From: Acidobacteria bacterium Mor1
Lineage (GTDB): Bacteria; Acidobacteriota; Polarisedimenticolia; Polarisedimenticolales; Polarisedimenticolaceae
Direction: 5' to 3'
NCBI GenBank assembly: GCA_001664505.1
Contig: CP011806.1
Coordinates: 512,610 to 576,609, forward strand
Length of the DNA: 64,000 nucleotides
Part shown: piece by piece, positions 36,669-47,155 of the stretch
How the letters are laid out: each line of letters starts with the position of its first letter
How positions within the stretch are numbered: position 1 is the stretch's first letter
The notes under the pieces: model-generated
Told to the model about the DNA's origin: nothing
Databases searched by the model: none
Seen by the model: only the letters and a program-made list of their open reading frames with translations
Position numbers and translations under genes: made by a program

Positions 36669-38108
36669 CTAGGACCCCGGGCTCTGCATCATCTGCAGGA
36701 AGTTCTCGTTGTCGCCGGACTTCGAGATCTTGTCGATGAGAAGCTCCATGGCCTCGACCACCGACATCTGGTTCAGGATCTTGCGCAGGATCCAGACCTT
36801 GTTCAGCTGGTCCTTGGACATCAGCAGCTCTTCCTTGCGGGTGCCCGAGCGTTCGATGTCGATGGCCGGGAACACCCGGCGGTCGACCAGCTTGCGATCG
36901 AGGTGGAGCTCCATGTTGCCGGTGCCCTTGAACTCCTCGAAGATCACGTCGTCCATACGGGAGCCGGTGTCGATCAACGCCGTGGCGATGATCGTCAGAG
37001 AGCCACCCTCTTCGATGTTGCGGGCGGCGCCGAAGAAGCGCTTGGGGCGCTGCAGGGCGTTGGCGTCGATACCACCCGACAGCACCTTGCCCGACGGCGG
37101 CTGCACGGTGTTGTAGGCCCGGGCCAGGCGGGTGATGCTGTCCAGCAGGATCACGACGTCCCGCTTGTGCTCGATCAGTCGCTTGGCCTTCTCCATCACC
37201 ATCTCGGCGACGTGGACATGCTGTTGCGCCGGTTCGTCGAAGGTCGAGGCGACCACCTCGCCGGCGACCGAGCGCTGCATGTCGGTGACTTCCTCGGGGC
37301 GTTCGTCGATCAGCAGCACGATCAGGAACACTTCGGGGTGATTCTGGGTGATCGAGTTGGCGATCGACTGCAGCAGCATGGTCTTACCGGTCCGCGGGGG
37401 CGCCACGATCAGGCCGCGCTGCCCCTTTCCGATCGGCGTCAGCAGATCCATGATGCGCCCCGACAGCGAGGTCGGCGCGGTTTCGAGCTTGAGGGCATCT
37501 TCGGGGTAGAGCGGAGTCAGGTTGTCGAAGAAGATGCGGTCCCGGAGCTTGTCCGGATCGTCGAAGTTGACCGCGAGGACCTTGATCAGCGCGAAGTAGT
37601 TCTCGTCCTGCTTGGGCGGACGGACCTGGCCCGAGACCGTATCGCCGGTGGTCAGGCCGAAGCGCTTGATCTGAGAAGGAGAGACGTAGATGTCGTCAGG
37701 GCCCGGCAGGTAGTTGTAGTCCGGATGACGGAGGAAGCCGTACCCGTCCTGCAGGATCTGCAGCACGCCCTCGGCGAAGACCAGGCCGCTCTGTTCGGAG
37801 TGCGAGCGCATGATCTCGAAGATCAGATCGGGCTTGCGCATCGAAGAGGCGCCCTCGATCTCGAGGCCGTTGGCCGCTTCGAGCAGCTCCTGGTTGCTCA
37901 TCTTGTAGAGAGAGTTCAGGTCGACCCTTTCACCACCCGCGGCGGCTGCGGCCTCGTCGGCCTCGGCTTCAGCCAGGGCGATGGCCTCCTCCTCGATGGG
38001 AAGAGTGGGCGCGGCCGCTTGCTTGCGAGGTGCGCGGCGGCGGCCTTCCGAACGATTCCCGCGATCCGAGCCGGAATTCCGGCGACCGCGCTTGGGACCC
38101 TCAGGCAT
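36669..38108 (-). CDS. rho: Transcription termination factor Rho
   Basis: A 479-residue hexameric RNA helicase. It has a ~60-residue Arg- and Glu/Ala-rich N-terminal extension, then the cold-shock-like RNA-binding domain ([22 protein letters not shown]), split here as GYGFLRHP and [10 protein letters not shown]. Walker A is APPRTGKT, and [15 protein letters not shown] and the Q/R-loop segments are present. It is convergent with recG after a 17-nt gap. A 6-bp AACCGA/TCGGTT inverted repeat (38132-38145) lies in its leader. Confidence 0.96.
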   Translation of the reverse strand: MPEGPKRGRRNSGSDRGNRSEGRRRAPRKQAAAPTLPIEEEAIALAEAEADEAAAAAGGERVDLNSLYKMSNQELLEAANGLEIEGASSMRKPDLIFEIMRSHSEQSGLVFAEGVLQILQDGYGFLRHPDYNYLPGPDDIYVSPSQIKRFGLTTGDTVSGQVRPPKQDENYFALIKVLAVNFDDPDKLRDRIFFDNLTPLYPEDALKLETAPTSLSGRIMDLLTPIGKGQRGLIVAPPRTGKTMLLQSIANSITQNHPEVFLIVLLIDERPEEVTDMQRSVAGEVVASTFDEPAQQHVHVAEMVMEKAKRLIEHKRDVVILLDSITRLARAYNTVQPPSGKVLSGGIDANALQRPKRFFGAARNIEEGGSLTIIATALIDTGSRMDDVIFEEFKGTGNMELHLDRKLVDRRVFPAIDIERSGTRKEELLMSKDQLNKVWILRKILNQMSVVEAMELLIDKISKSGDNENFLQMMQSPGS

Positions 38109-38232
38109 GAGTCTTCTCTCCGTTGAGCCGGAACCGATTTCGGTTGTATTTCCGATTAGTTGGCCGGTTCCTGGGCATGTGTAGAAGGTGAGTCGGGGTG
38201 CGGAGACACCCCGCGTCGGCGAGACGGGCGGA

Positions 38233-38910
38233 CTATAGCACGGTGCCGACGAGGGAGTCTAGGACCACCCGGGTGGCCGGCGCCCGGCGTGTTGCCGCCT
38301 CGTCGGCCAGTTCCTCGCGGAGCCTGCGGAGCCCTTCGACGTCGTCGACGTCGTGCCAGCCTTCGATGGCCGCAAGGGAGATCGAGGCCGAGCGGGCCGC
38401 GGAGCGGGTCTCGGCGAAAACCGCCGCTCCGCCCCATGAGATCCCGCCAAACAGCTCCGGGTAGAGCTGCCGGCTGCCGAGCAGGACGTAGCCGCCGTCG
38501 TCGGCGGGCGCAATGACGGCGTCGTGCCCCCCCAGCTGATCGAAGGCTCGATGGACATGCCGCGGAGGGAGGGTGGGGGAGTCGGCTCCGATCACCACGA
38601 CCTGCTCCGCTCCGCCGTCGAAGGCCCGGGCGAAGGCGCGGTGCAGCCGGCGGCCGAGATCTCCCTCCCCCTGGTCGAAGCGGGGCATGCCCTCAACCAC
38701 CCGGTCGAAGGGGGCGGCGGGTTCCCACGGGCCGTCGGTCCAGAGCTCGATGCCGAACTCGCCGGACAGCGCTGCCAGGAACTCGAGCTGGTCCAGCAGA
38801 AAGGCGCTGTAGAGCTCCACTGCCTGCTCCCGGGAGAGGGGCGGCGTCATGCGGGTTTTGACCCGCCCGGCCCGAGGGCGCTTGGCGAAGAGGAGTAGCC
38901 TGCGATCCAT
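38233..38910 (-). CDS. TIGR04282/DUF2064-family glycosyltransferase
   Basis: A 225-residue GT-A-like protein: [17 protein letters not shown] at the N-terminus, then [16 protein letters not shown] and DDGGYVLLG, the signature set of DUF2064. Family members are found beside GT2 enzymes and in arsenosugar or cofactor gene sets. No such partner is adjacent here. Its ATG ends 3 nt from the first ATG of the divergent mobA. Confidence 0.8.
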   Translation of the reverse strand: MDRRLLLFAKRPRAGRVKTRMTPPLSREQAVELYSAFLLDQLEFLAALSGEFGIELWTDGPWEPAAPFDRVVEGMPRFDQGEGDLGRRLHRAFARAFDGGAEQVVVIGADSPTLPPRHVHRAFDQLGGHDAVIAPADDGGYVLLGSRQLYPELFGGISWGGAAVFAETRSAARSASISLAAIEGWHDVDDVEGLRRLREELADEAATRRAPATRVVLDSLVGTVL

Positions 38911-38913
38911 GCC

Positions 38914-39582
38914 ATGATTGTAGCCATGGTTGAACGTGTCGGACTGGTGCTGGCCGGCGGAAGCGGCCGGCGCATGGGCCGCCCCAAGGGGGCGTTGCTG
39001 GTCGAGGGCCGATCGCTGGCGGCCAACGCCGCCAGCCTGCTGGGGCCGCTCTGCGGACGGGTGTTGATCAGCGTGCCTCCCGAAGGGCGCAACCCCGCGC
39101 CGCGCTATCCGATCGTGCGCGATGCGGAGCCCGCAGGACGCGGGCCGCTGGCCGGGATCGACGCAGCCTTCGCCGAGAACGAATCCTCGGACCTGCTGGT
39201 GCTGGCCTGTGACTACCCGCAGATGACGGTGCGGGCGCTGCAGGCGTTGTTGACCGCCGACGCGGCGGATCTCGATCTGGTGTTGCTCTGCGACGGAAAC
39301 GGACGGGACCATCCGCTGGCCGCGCTGTGGAAACGGAGCGCAGCCGCGGCGGTGCGAGAGGCGGTGGAAGACCGGCGGTTCAAGGTTCGCGCGCTGCTGG
39401 CCGACCTCTCGGTGCGCCGGATTCATCCGGCGGAGGTCGACGAGGTCGATCTCGACCGGGCGCTGATCAACCTGAACACCCCTGAAGACCTGGCGGCGAT
39501 CGGCGTGCCCCAGGAGATGCAGCTCGACCTCGAGAGCTGGGACCCGGGAGAACCCGATGAAACTGACCCACCTGGACGATGA
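38914..39582 (+). CDS. mobA: Molybdenum cofactor guanylyltransferase
   Basis: A 222-residue protein that attaches GMP to molybdopterin. LVLAGGSGRRMGRPKG is the nucleotide-binding loop, LVLACDYPQM has the metal-binding Asp, and LINLNTPEDL is the usual C-terminal motif. Start at ATG 38914 or, more in keeping with the family, ATG 38926. The 3' end overlaps moaC by 26 nt. Confidence 0.9.
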   Translation: MIVAMVERVGLVLAGGSGRRMGRPKGALLVEGRSLAANAASLLGPLCGRVLISVPPEGRNPAPRYPIVRDAEPAGRGPLAGIDAAFAENESSDLLVLACDYPQMTVRALQALLTADAADLDLVLLCDGNGRDHPLAALWKRSAAAAVREAVEDRRFKVRALLADLSVRRIHPAEVDEVDLDRALINLNTPEDLAAIGVPQEMQLDLESWDPGEPDETDPPGR

Positions 39583-40036
39583 AGGACGCGCCCGGATGGT
39601 CGATGTCGGCGACAAGCCGGCGACGGCTCGACGGGCCCGGGCCGAGGGGATCGTTTCCTTCGGGGAGGAATCCTTCCGAGCCCTGGCCGAAAACAAGCTG
39701 GCCAAGGGGGACGCGCTGACCGTGGCCCGGCTGGCGGGCATCCAGGCGGCCAAGCGTACCGACGAGTGGATTCCGCTGTGTCACACGATCCCGCTGGACG
39801 GTCTCGAGATGGAGCTCACCCTGGTGGAAGAGAGCCGATCGGTGCGGGTTGTGGCCGAGGCGGCGACCCGCGGATCCACCGGAGTCGAGATGGAGGCGCT
39901 GGTGGCCGTTTCCGCGGCCTGTCTGACCCTCTACGACATGGCCAAGGCGCTGGACCGGGGGATCGAAATCGGTCCGGTCCGGCTACTGGCGAAGTCCGGC
40001 GGCCGCTCTGGATCCTGGGTTCGCGAGAGCTCCTGA
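39557..40036 (+). CDS. moaC: Cyclic pyranopterin monophosphate synthase
   Basis: A 159-residue enzyme of the early molybdenum cofactor pathway. The family motifs LCHTIPLDG, STGVEMEALVAVS and LYDMAKALD (with the active-site Asp and Lys) are present. AACCCGATG start context lies within the mobA end, a 26-nt overlap that implies coupling. MoaA is not in the window. Confidence 0.94.
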   Translation: MKLTHLDDEGRARMVDVGDKPATARRARAEGIVSFGEESFRALAENKLAKGDALTVARLAGIQAAKRTDEWIPLCHTIPLDGLEMELTLVEESRSVRVVAEAATRGSTGVEMEALVAVSAACLTLYDMAKALDRGIEIGPVRLLAKSGGRSGSWVRESS

Positions 40037-40076
40037 AACCAAGGCCATTGTACCGGTGCGTCCGCCGTTCGACGGC

Positions 40077-40082
40077 TATACT
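40077..40082 (+). promoter_or_regulatory. Possible -10 element (TATACT)
   Basis: TATACT lies 55 nt upstream of the small secreted protein gene. The only TTG-type hexamer, TTGTAC at 40048, is 23 nt away, so a -35 is not supported. Confidence 0.3.
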
Positions 40083-40137
40083 GCAGGGTCGGTTCGAGAG
40101 GGCGAGGGGGCACCTGCGAACCCGACGGAGGAAACCT

Positions 40138-40575
40138 ATGCGATCGCGACTGGCTCGTCTGGCGGTGATCCCGCTCTGCCTGGTGCTCTGGGTGCTACCC
40201 GCTCAGGCTCTGACCTCCAAGACCTTCAAGTTCAAGGAAGGTGTGATCCTTCAGATCGGCGCGTCCGCCGACGGACTTCGTCTGGACAACGTCTCCTTCC
40301 GCCTTCCCGAGGCCAAGAACGGCAAGTTGTTCCGCACCTCCGGCTCGGCCAAGGCCACGGTCGCCGTCTCGAACGAGACCGGCGAGTCGCGCAGGGTGGG
40401 CATCGCCATCGCCCTCTACGACGCCGAGGGCCGTCTGGTGGCCGTGGCCAGCGGCGGAAGCCGTTGGCTGCCGGTGAAGCCCCAACGTCAGAACACCTAT
40501 GTCCTCGTCTTTGACGACGTCAACGCGCTGGCCCATCAGGCGGCCACGTTCCAGATCTCGATCGAGACCCGCTGA
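40138..40575 (+). CDS. Small secreted hypothetical protein
   Basis: A 145-residue protein with a clear signal peptide (LARLAVIPLCLVLWVLPAQA). The mature part is beta-rich (FKFKEGVILQIG, GIAIALYDAEGRLVA, TYVLVFDDVNA), resembling a single Ig- or FxLYD-like sandwich. I do not recognise a named family. GGAGGAAA precedes the ATG by 4 nt. The next gene starts 35 nt downstream, so it may share a transcript with the transsulfuration enzyme. Confidence 0.7.
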   Translation: MRSRLARLAVIPLCLVLWVLPAQALTSKTFKFKEGVILQIGASADGLRLDNVSFRLPEAKNGKLFRTSGSAKATVAVSNETGESRRVGIAIALYDAEGRLVAVASGGSRWLPVKPQRQNTYVLVFDDVNALAHQAATFQISIETR

Positions 40576-40610
40576 ACCCTCGACTGGAACCCGATACGAA
40601 GGAGAGCCGA

Positions 40611-41813
40611 GTGAGCCCGCAAGCCAAGAAGCGTAGCGCCGGTCGCAAGAAGGCCGGCCGCAAGAAGCAAGAGCTGAGCTTCGCCAGCAAGACGATCCAC
40701 GCCGGACAGCACGCAGATCCGACCACCGGTGCGGTGATGCAGCCGATCTATCAGGTCTCGACCTACAAGCAGCCGGGGCTGGATGCCGGTTGGAAGTTCG
40801 ACTACGCCCGGACGATCAACCCGACCCGCAGCGCTCTCGAGGCCAACCTGGCGGCCCTGGAAGGGGGCCGTGCGGCCCATTGCTTTGCTTCGGGCATGTC
40901 GGCAATCCACGCGGTGCTGGCCCTGCTCAAGTCCGGCGACCACGTGGTCGTTTCCGAGAACGTCTACGGCGGGACCTACCGGCTGTTCGAGGGGCTGCTG
41001 CGCCAGTTCGGGCTGGATTTCTCGTGGGTCGACACCAGCGATCTCGACCAGCTCCAAGGGGCGATCAAGGACAACACCCGGATGGTCTACGTCGAGACGC
41101 CGACCAACCCGACCCTGACCCTGACCGACATCAAGGCGGTGGCCAAGCTGGTCGACGGGCGGCGGATTCGCCTGGTGGTGGACAACACCTTCATGAGCCC
41201 GTTCTTTCAGCGCCCCATCGAACTCGGCGCCGACATCGTGGTGCACTCCACCACCAAGTACCTGAACGGCCACAGCGACAGCGTCGGTGGGACGGTGATC
41301 ACCACCCGCAAGGCGGACAGCGACCGCATCGGCTGGCTGCAGAATTCGGTGGGTGCGATCCTCTCGCCGATGGACAGCTTCCTGGTGCTGCGCGGGATCA
41401 AGACCCTGGCCCTGCGCATGGAGCGTCACGACAAGAACGCCCGCAAGATTGCCAAGTGGCTGGACTCCAAGCGCAAGATCAAGAAGGTGATCTACCCGGG
41501 TCTGCCCGATCATCCGCAGCACCGCCTGGCCAAGCGCCAGATGAGCGGCTTCGGCGGGATGATCTCCTTCGATCTCGGCTCGATGGCCAAGGCCAAGAAA
41601 TTCCTCGGCCGGGTCAAGCTCTGCGCCATGGCCGAGAGTCTGGGCGGAGTCGAGTCGTTGATCTCCCATCCGGCGAGCATGACCCACGGATCGGTGCCCC
41701 CTTCGGAGCGGGCGCGGATCGGGGTAACCGACGGGTTGGTGCGGATCTCCTGCGGGATCGAGGAGGCCGACGACCTGATCGCCGACCTGGAGCAGGCGCT
41801 GCGCGGCGTCTAG
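40611..41813 (+). CDS. Cys/Met-metabolism PLP enzyme (cystathionine gamma-synthase/lyase family)
   Basis: A 400-residue PLP enzyme. IHAGQHADPTTGAVMQPIYQ, the SGMSAIHAVL loop and STTKYLNGHSD with the Schiff-base lysine K216 define the family. The sequence alone does not separate synthase (metB), lyase (metC/mccB) or homocysteine synthase. A ~20-residue Lys/Arg-rich N-terminal extension (KKRSAGRKKAGRKK) is unusual. The start is GTG 40611 after AAGGAGA. A cystathionine beta-synthase-type gene lies at 59.7 kb, which would complete reverse transsulfuration if this is a gamma-lyase. Confidence 0.88.
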   Translation: MSPQAKKRSAGRKKAGRKKQELSFASKTIHAGQHADPTTGAVMQPIYQVSTYKQPGLDAGWKFDYARTINPTRSALEANLAALEGGRAAHCFASGMSAIHAVLALLKSGDHVVVSENVYGGTYRLFEGLLRQFGLDFSWVDTSDLDQLQGAIKDNTRMVYVETPTNPTLTLTDIKAVAKLVDGRRIRLVVDNTFMSPFFQRPIELGADIVVHSTTKYLNGHSDSVGGTVITTRKADSDRIGWLQNSVGAILSPMDSFLVLRGIKTLALRMERHDKNARKIAKWLDSKRKIKKVIYPGLPDHPQHRLAKRQMSGFGGMISFDLGSMAKAKKFLGRVKLCAMAESLGGVESLISHPASMTHGSVPPSERARIGVTDGLVRISCGIEEADDLIADLEQALRGV

Positions 41814-41835
41814 CGGGGTGAGCGCCGGCCGGGGG

Positions 41836-42177
41836 TCACTCTCCGGCCGGTTTCCCCAGCTGTTTGCCCAGCCAGTCCAGGTAGCCGGCGTCGCCGTCGA
41901 GCACCGGCAGCATGATCACCTCGGGCAGTTCGTAGGAGTGAAGCTCTTGCAGGGTTGCCTTGACCTGGGGAAACATCTCCCTCGAGGTCTTGATCACCAG
42001 CAGGTGTTCCCCTTCGCGGACGACCTTTCCTTCCCAGCGATAGACCGAGCAGACGCTGCCCACGATGTTGACGCAGGCGGCGAGGCGGCGCTCCAGCAGG
42101 GCGCGGGCCAGGTTCTCGGCCTGCTCATCGGATCCGGCGGTGGAGAGGGCGACGACGTAGGGTGTGGCTTCGCTCAT
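41836..42177 (-). CDS. cutA: Divalent-cation tolerance protein CutA
   Basis: A 113-residue trimeric CutA1 protein. LARALLERRLAACVNIV, YRWEGKV and HSYELPEVIMLPV are the family core. Its true cellular role is unsettled; metal binding has been described. It is convergent with the transsulfuration gene and divergent from eno. Confidence 0.92.
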   Translation of the reverse strand: MSEATPYVVALSTAGSDEQAENLARALLERRLAACVNIVGSVCSVYRWEGKVVREGEHLLVIKTSREMFPQVKATLQELHSYELPEVIMLPVLDGDAGYLDWLGKQLGKPAGE

Positions 42178-42241
42178 GAAGCCGGATTCTAGCAGCCCCC
42201 GGGTCGCACCTATCGCAGGCGGGGCCGAGTACCCGGAACCG

Positions 42242-42261
42242 GCCCCGGCGGCTGCCGGGGC
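42242..42261. repeat. GC-rich 8-bp hairpin
   Basis: GCCCCGGC and GCCGGGGC are separated by GGCT in the cutA-eno gap. No T-run follows on either strand. It could be a structural element or a weak terminator. Confidence 0.35.
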
Positions 42262-42275
42262 ACCTCGGGCCTCGT

Positions 42276-42303
42276 CGAACTAAGTCGCACATAGTTCGGG
42301 ACT
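42276..42303. promoter_or_regulatory. Overlapping inverted repeats upstream of the eno promoter
   Basis: CGAACTA (42276-42282) and TAGTTCG (42292-42298) are perfect arms with a 9-nt spacer. A second pair, AAGTC (42282-42286) and GACTT (42299-42303), interleaves with it. They end 4 nt before the eno -35 box, where an operator would lie. Confidence 0.45.
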
Positions 42304-42307
42304 TATC

Positions 42308-43731
<1,424 letters not shown>

Positions 43732-43767
43732 CTTCACGGCAGGCGCCGCTCCGCCTTCACGAGGAAC

Positions 43768-44229
43768 GTGCCGACGTTGATGGGTTTCGGCTCCAGACGA
43801 CCCAAGGCCAGGCCGGCGGGCTCCCGCCCGGCGTCGGACGCCGTGCCGATTCCGGGACGCCGCCGTGCGGGCATGGAGGAGTCGGCGGAACTCAAGCGGC
43901 GGCGGCACATGGCCGCGAAGCTGCGCGCCGGGCTGTTGGTCGTGACCTTCGTCGGTGCGACCCTGACGGCATTTCTCGGCGACCGGGGCTATCTGGACGT
44001 GCAGCGCTCCCAGCGGGAACTCGAGGCGCTTCAGGCGGAGGTTGCCGCTCAGCGCCAACGGGTCCGGGAACTGGATCGTCGGGCCCGCCGGCTGCAGAGC
44101 GAACCCGAGGCGGTGGAACGGATCGCTCGGGAGGAACTCAACCGGGTCCTGCCCGGCGAAACCCTGTTCCTTCTGCCGAAGGAAGCGGGGCCGCCCCGTT
44201 TCGCCGGCGGCGAGTCCCGGGTGCCCTGA
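43768..44229 (+). CDS. ftsB: Septum formation initiator FtsB/DivIC-like protein
   Basis: Up to 153 residues from GTG 43768; ATG 43780 or ATG 43873 are also possible because the first ~45 residues are basic and poorly conserved. One membrane segment (LLVVTFVGATLTAFLG) is followed by a coiled coil of about 50 residues and a C-terminal EELNRVLPGETLFLLP motif. FtsB-type proteins join FtsL and FtsQ in the divisome. Its position after eno supports the call. Confidence 0.85.
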   Translation: MPTLMGFGSRRPKARPAGSRPASDAVPIPGRRRAGMEESAELKRRRHMAAKLRAGLLVVTFVGATLTAFLGDRGYLDVQRSQRELEALQAEVAAQRQRVRELDRRARRLQSEPEAVERIAREELNRVLPGETLFLLPKEAGPPRFAGGESRVP

Positions 44230-44237
44230 ACGGGCCC

Positions 44238-44265
44238 TTGAAGCGTCCGTTCGACCTGCTATACT
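44238..44265 (+). promoter_or_regulatory. Sigma-70 promoter for the initiator tRNA
   Basis: TTGAAG (44238-44243) and TATACT (44260-44265) have 16-nt spacing. The -10 box lies 55 nt before the mature tRNA 5' end. A GC-rich discriminator follows, as in stable-RNA promoters. Confidence 0.5.
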
Positions 44266-44320
44266 CCTGGCTGCTTCGCGACGACCCGGCCGTGCCGAAA
44301 GCCGCGAACGCATCAAGTGA

Positions 44321-44397
<77 letters not shown>

Positions 44398-44440
44398 ACC
44401 TTTCAATCAGTCGGCTTCCGTTGCGCCCTCGAAGTGCGTC

Positions 44441-47155
44441 TCAGTTCCCTCGTGCCGTCAGCAGCGACTGGAAGCGCGGTTCGTCGCGCACCCGGTCGAA
44501 CTCCGCCGAGGCCTCCAGCAACGGCAGGTTGATCACCGCGCCGTGGCCCCTGGCGAGCAGGGCCTCGAGGGTCGCGAATCCGTTGTCCAGATCGCCGACC
44601 TTCAGGTAAATGCGCATCAGGTCGTACTCGATGTGGGGCCCGTGGAAGGCGTCGAGGGAGGAGGGGTAGAGGGATACGGCGCGGCGACCGGCCGCTACCG
44701 CTTCCTCCTTGCGCCCCAGCCCCGCCAACGCCAGACCCCGGGCGACATGGACCCGCGCGTCGTCCGATCGCAGCACCAGGCTGCGGTCGAGTTCCTCCAG
44801 GGCCTGCTGGTAGGTGGAGCGGGCCTCGTCGTCGCGGCCCAGGGCATCGAGGGCCGAAGCCAGGAGCAGCGAACGGGGCCGGTGCAGGGTGGTGTGCTCA
44901 ATGGTCTCCCGTTGAATTCCCCGGGCGAAGTCCGCCGCCGCCCGGTATTGCCGGTCCATCATGAGGAGCTTGAACCCGCTGTAGACGACGATCGGATTGT
45001 TGTTCGGCGGCGCCTGAGCGAGCGCCGCGAAGGCCTGGGGCAGGTCCCCCTGCATCTGGTACACGAGCGCCTTCAGGGCGTAGGGGGCGGGGTCGTCGGG
45101 GCGCAGGTCGATCGCTCGAGTGAGCCACTCCTCGGCCTGGCGGTGACGGCCCAGACAGATGTAGGTCACGCCGATGTCCCATGCCGCATCGGGGGCTCTG
45201 GGGTTGAGCCTGAAGGCCCGTTCCTGTTGACGGACCGCCGCCTCGAAGTCACCCCGGCGGCGTTGGATGGCGCCGATGCTCTGATGCACGACCGGATCGT
45301 TGGGCAGCCCGACGGCCGCCTGGGACAGCTCGAGCAGGGCCGCCTCGTAGTCGCGGAAGCAGCGGTAGCGAAACAGACCGAGGGCCAGCCGGGCCTCGGG
45401 CAGGGTCGGATCCAACTCCATCGCCCGTTCGGCCGCTTCCCGGGCCAATGTTCGGCGCGCCTCGGTGGTGTCGTAACGCAGGTGATAGAACCAGGAGTGC
45501 TCGTCGGACAGCGCCGCCCAGGCCAGGGCGAAATCGGGGTCCAGCTCCACCGCCTGCCGGAGCAGCGCGAGGGTTTCCTGGATGTTCTCGGGGGAGTAGG
45601 CGCTGCTGGTGGCCCGGCTCTCGAGCCCGCGGCGGTAGGCCTCGTAGGCGGCCAGGTTCTCCGTCGGCAGTCCGCTGACCCGTTGCTGTTCCTTCGCCGT
45701 CAACTGCAGATCCAGTTTGGAGAGGACCTGCTCGGCGATCCGGGACTGCACGGCGAAGATCTGCTCCAGGGTCTCGTCGTAGTTCTGGCTCCAGAGTTGG
45801 CGGTCCTCCGAGACGCGAATCAACGAGGGGGTGACCCGTACCGCCCCGCCGCCGGCCCAACGCACGGTGCCGTCGAGCACGTAGTCGACGCCGAGCTCCT
45901 CCCCGATCTGGGCCATGGTCTTGCCCTCCCGGGTGTAGCCCACGGCACTGGCCCGGGAGATCACGCCGATGGAACCGACGCCGGCCAACCGGCTGCTGAT
46001 CTCTTCGGCGACGCCGGCCGCGAAGTAGGCATCGCCGACGTCTCCCAGATTCTCGAAGGGGAACACGACGATCATCGCTCGGCCTTCCCGGTCGCCTTGC
46101 TCCGAGGTGCGCGGGACACTCTCGCCGGAGTCGATCGATCCGACCCACCACGCGGCCCCGAACAGGGTCACCAGGGCCAGGATCGCCGCGCCGGCGAACA
46201 GCCAGGGACGAGGCCCCGGCTGCGGCGGTAGGACCGCGCCCGCGCCGTCATTGGAGTGGCCGTCGGTGGGGTGGCCGGCCCGGGCGGCGCGAAGAGCCTG
46301 TCCAACCGCTTCCGCGGATTCGAAGCGTTCGTCCGGCTTTTTCATCATGCAGCGCTGCACGATGTCGCTGAGGTCTCCCGGGAGCTCCGGGCGCAGGCTG
46401 CTCAGCGAGGGCGGGTCGTCGCGGAGGATCGCGGAGACGGTGTCTGCCGGGGTGCGGCCTTGAAAGGGGAGCTCGCCGCTTGCCATCTGATGCAGCAGTA
46501 CACCGAGGGAGTAGATATCCGCGCGTTGGTCCAGGGATTGGCCCCGGGCCTGTTCCGGAGACATGTACGGCACGGTGCCGAGCACCGTACCTGCACGGGT
46601 CACCGGCGCGATCCGCGTGCTGTCGGTGCTGTCCAGGGACTCGGCCGTCGAAGGGACACCGGCTTCGAGTTTGGCCAGTCCGAAGTCCAGGACCTTGATC
46701 GTGCCGTCGTCGCCGACCATCACGTTGGCCGGCTTGAGATCTCGATGGATCACCCCCTGCTCGTGAGCGGCGGCCAGGGCGGTGGCGATCGGCTCGGCCA
46801 GGGCAATCAGGTCGTCCAGGGACATGCCGCCGCCGGGGATGCGTTCGTTGAGCGGCGTGCCCTGCACCAGCTCCATGGTGATGAACCGCAGACGTTCACC
46901 GTCAGGGCCGGCGGCCTCTTCGACCGAGAAGATCGTGACGATGTTGGGATGGCTCAGGCGAGCCAGGGTCTTGGCCTCCTGCTCGAGGCGACGCAATTGG
47001 TCCGGGTCCTCGGTGACCTCCTGGGGAAGCACCTTGACCGCGACCTCCCGCTCAAGGGTCGTGTCGAGGGCACGCCAGACCACGCCCATGCCGCCGGCGC
47101 CGATCCGGTCGAGCAGGCGGTAGTGGCCCAGTTGCTGTCCTGCCTCGAGAGGCAT
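44441..47155 (-). CDS. Membrane Ser/Thr protein kinase with FlgO-like and TPR domains
   Basis: A 904-residue protein from ATG 47155. The PknB-type kinase domain (~10-290) has the glycine loop IGAGGMGVVW, K41 in VAVKVL, HRDLKPANV (H137-R138-D139) and DFG at 157-159, so it should be active. One membrane segment at ~318-338 is followed by a TolB/FlgO-like domain (~360-476; VVFPFENLGDVGDAYFAAG) and about 400 residues of TPR repeats. A cytoplasmic kinase with a periplasmic sensing and scaffold part is likely. It is transcribed convergently with the tRNA and no phosphatase is adjacent. Confidence 0.92.
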   Translation of the reverse strand: MPLEAGQQLGHYRLLDRIGAGGMGVVWRALDTTLEREVAVKVLPQEVTEDPDQLRRLEQEAKTLARLSHPNIVTIFSVEEAAGPDGERLRFITMELVQGTPLNERIPGGGMSLDDLIALAEPIATALAAAHEQGVIHRDLKPANVMVGDDGTIKVLDFGLAKLEAGVPSTAESLDSTDSTRIAPVTRAGTVLGTVPYMSPEQARGQSLDQRADIYSLGVLLHQMASGELPFQGRTPADTVSAILRDDPPSLSSLRPELPGDLSDIVQRCMMKKPDERFESAEAVGQALRAARAGHPTDGHSNDGAGAVLPPQPGPRPWLFAGAAILALVTLFGAAWWVGSIDSGESVPRTSEQGDREGRAMIVVFPFENLGDVGDAYFAAGVAEEISSRLAGVGSIGVISRASAVGYTREGKTMAQIGEELGVDYVLDGTVRWAGGGAVRVTPSLIRVSEDRQLWSQNYDETLEQIFAVQSRIAEQVLSKLDLQLTAKEQQRVSGLPTENLAAYEAYRRGLESRATSSAYSPENIQETLALLRQAVELDPDFALAWAALSDEHSWFYHLRYDTTEARRTLAREAAERAMELDPTLPEARLALGLFRYRCFRDYEAALLELSQAAVGLPNDPVVHQSIGAIQRRRGDFEAAVRQQERAFRLNPRAPDAAWDIGVTYICLGRHRQAEEWLTRAIDLRPDDPAPYALKALVYQMQGDLPQAFAALAQAPPNNNPIVVYSGFKLLMMDRQYRAAADFARGIQRETIEHTTLHRPRSLLLASALDALGRDDEARSTYQQALEELDRSLVLRSDDARVHVARGLALAGLGRKEEAVAAGRRAVSLYPSSLDAFHGPHIEYDLMRIYLKVGDLDNGFATLEALLARGHGAVINLPLLEASAEFDRVRDEPRFQSLLTARGN

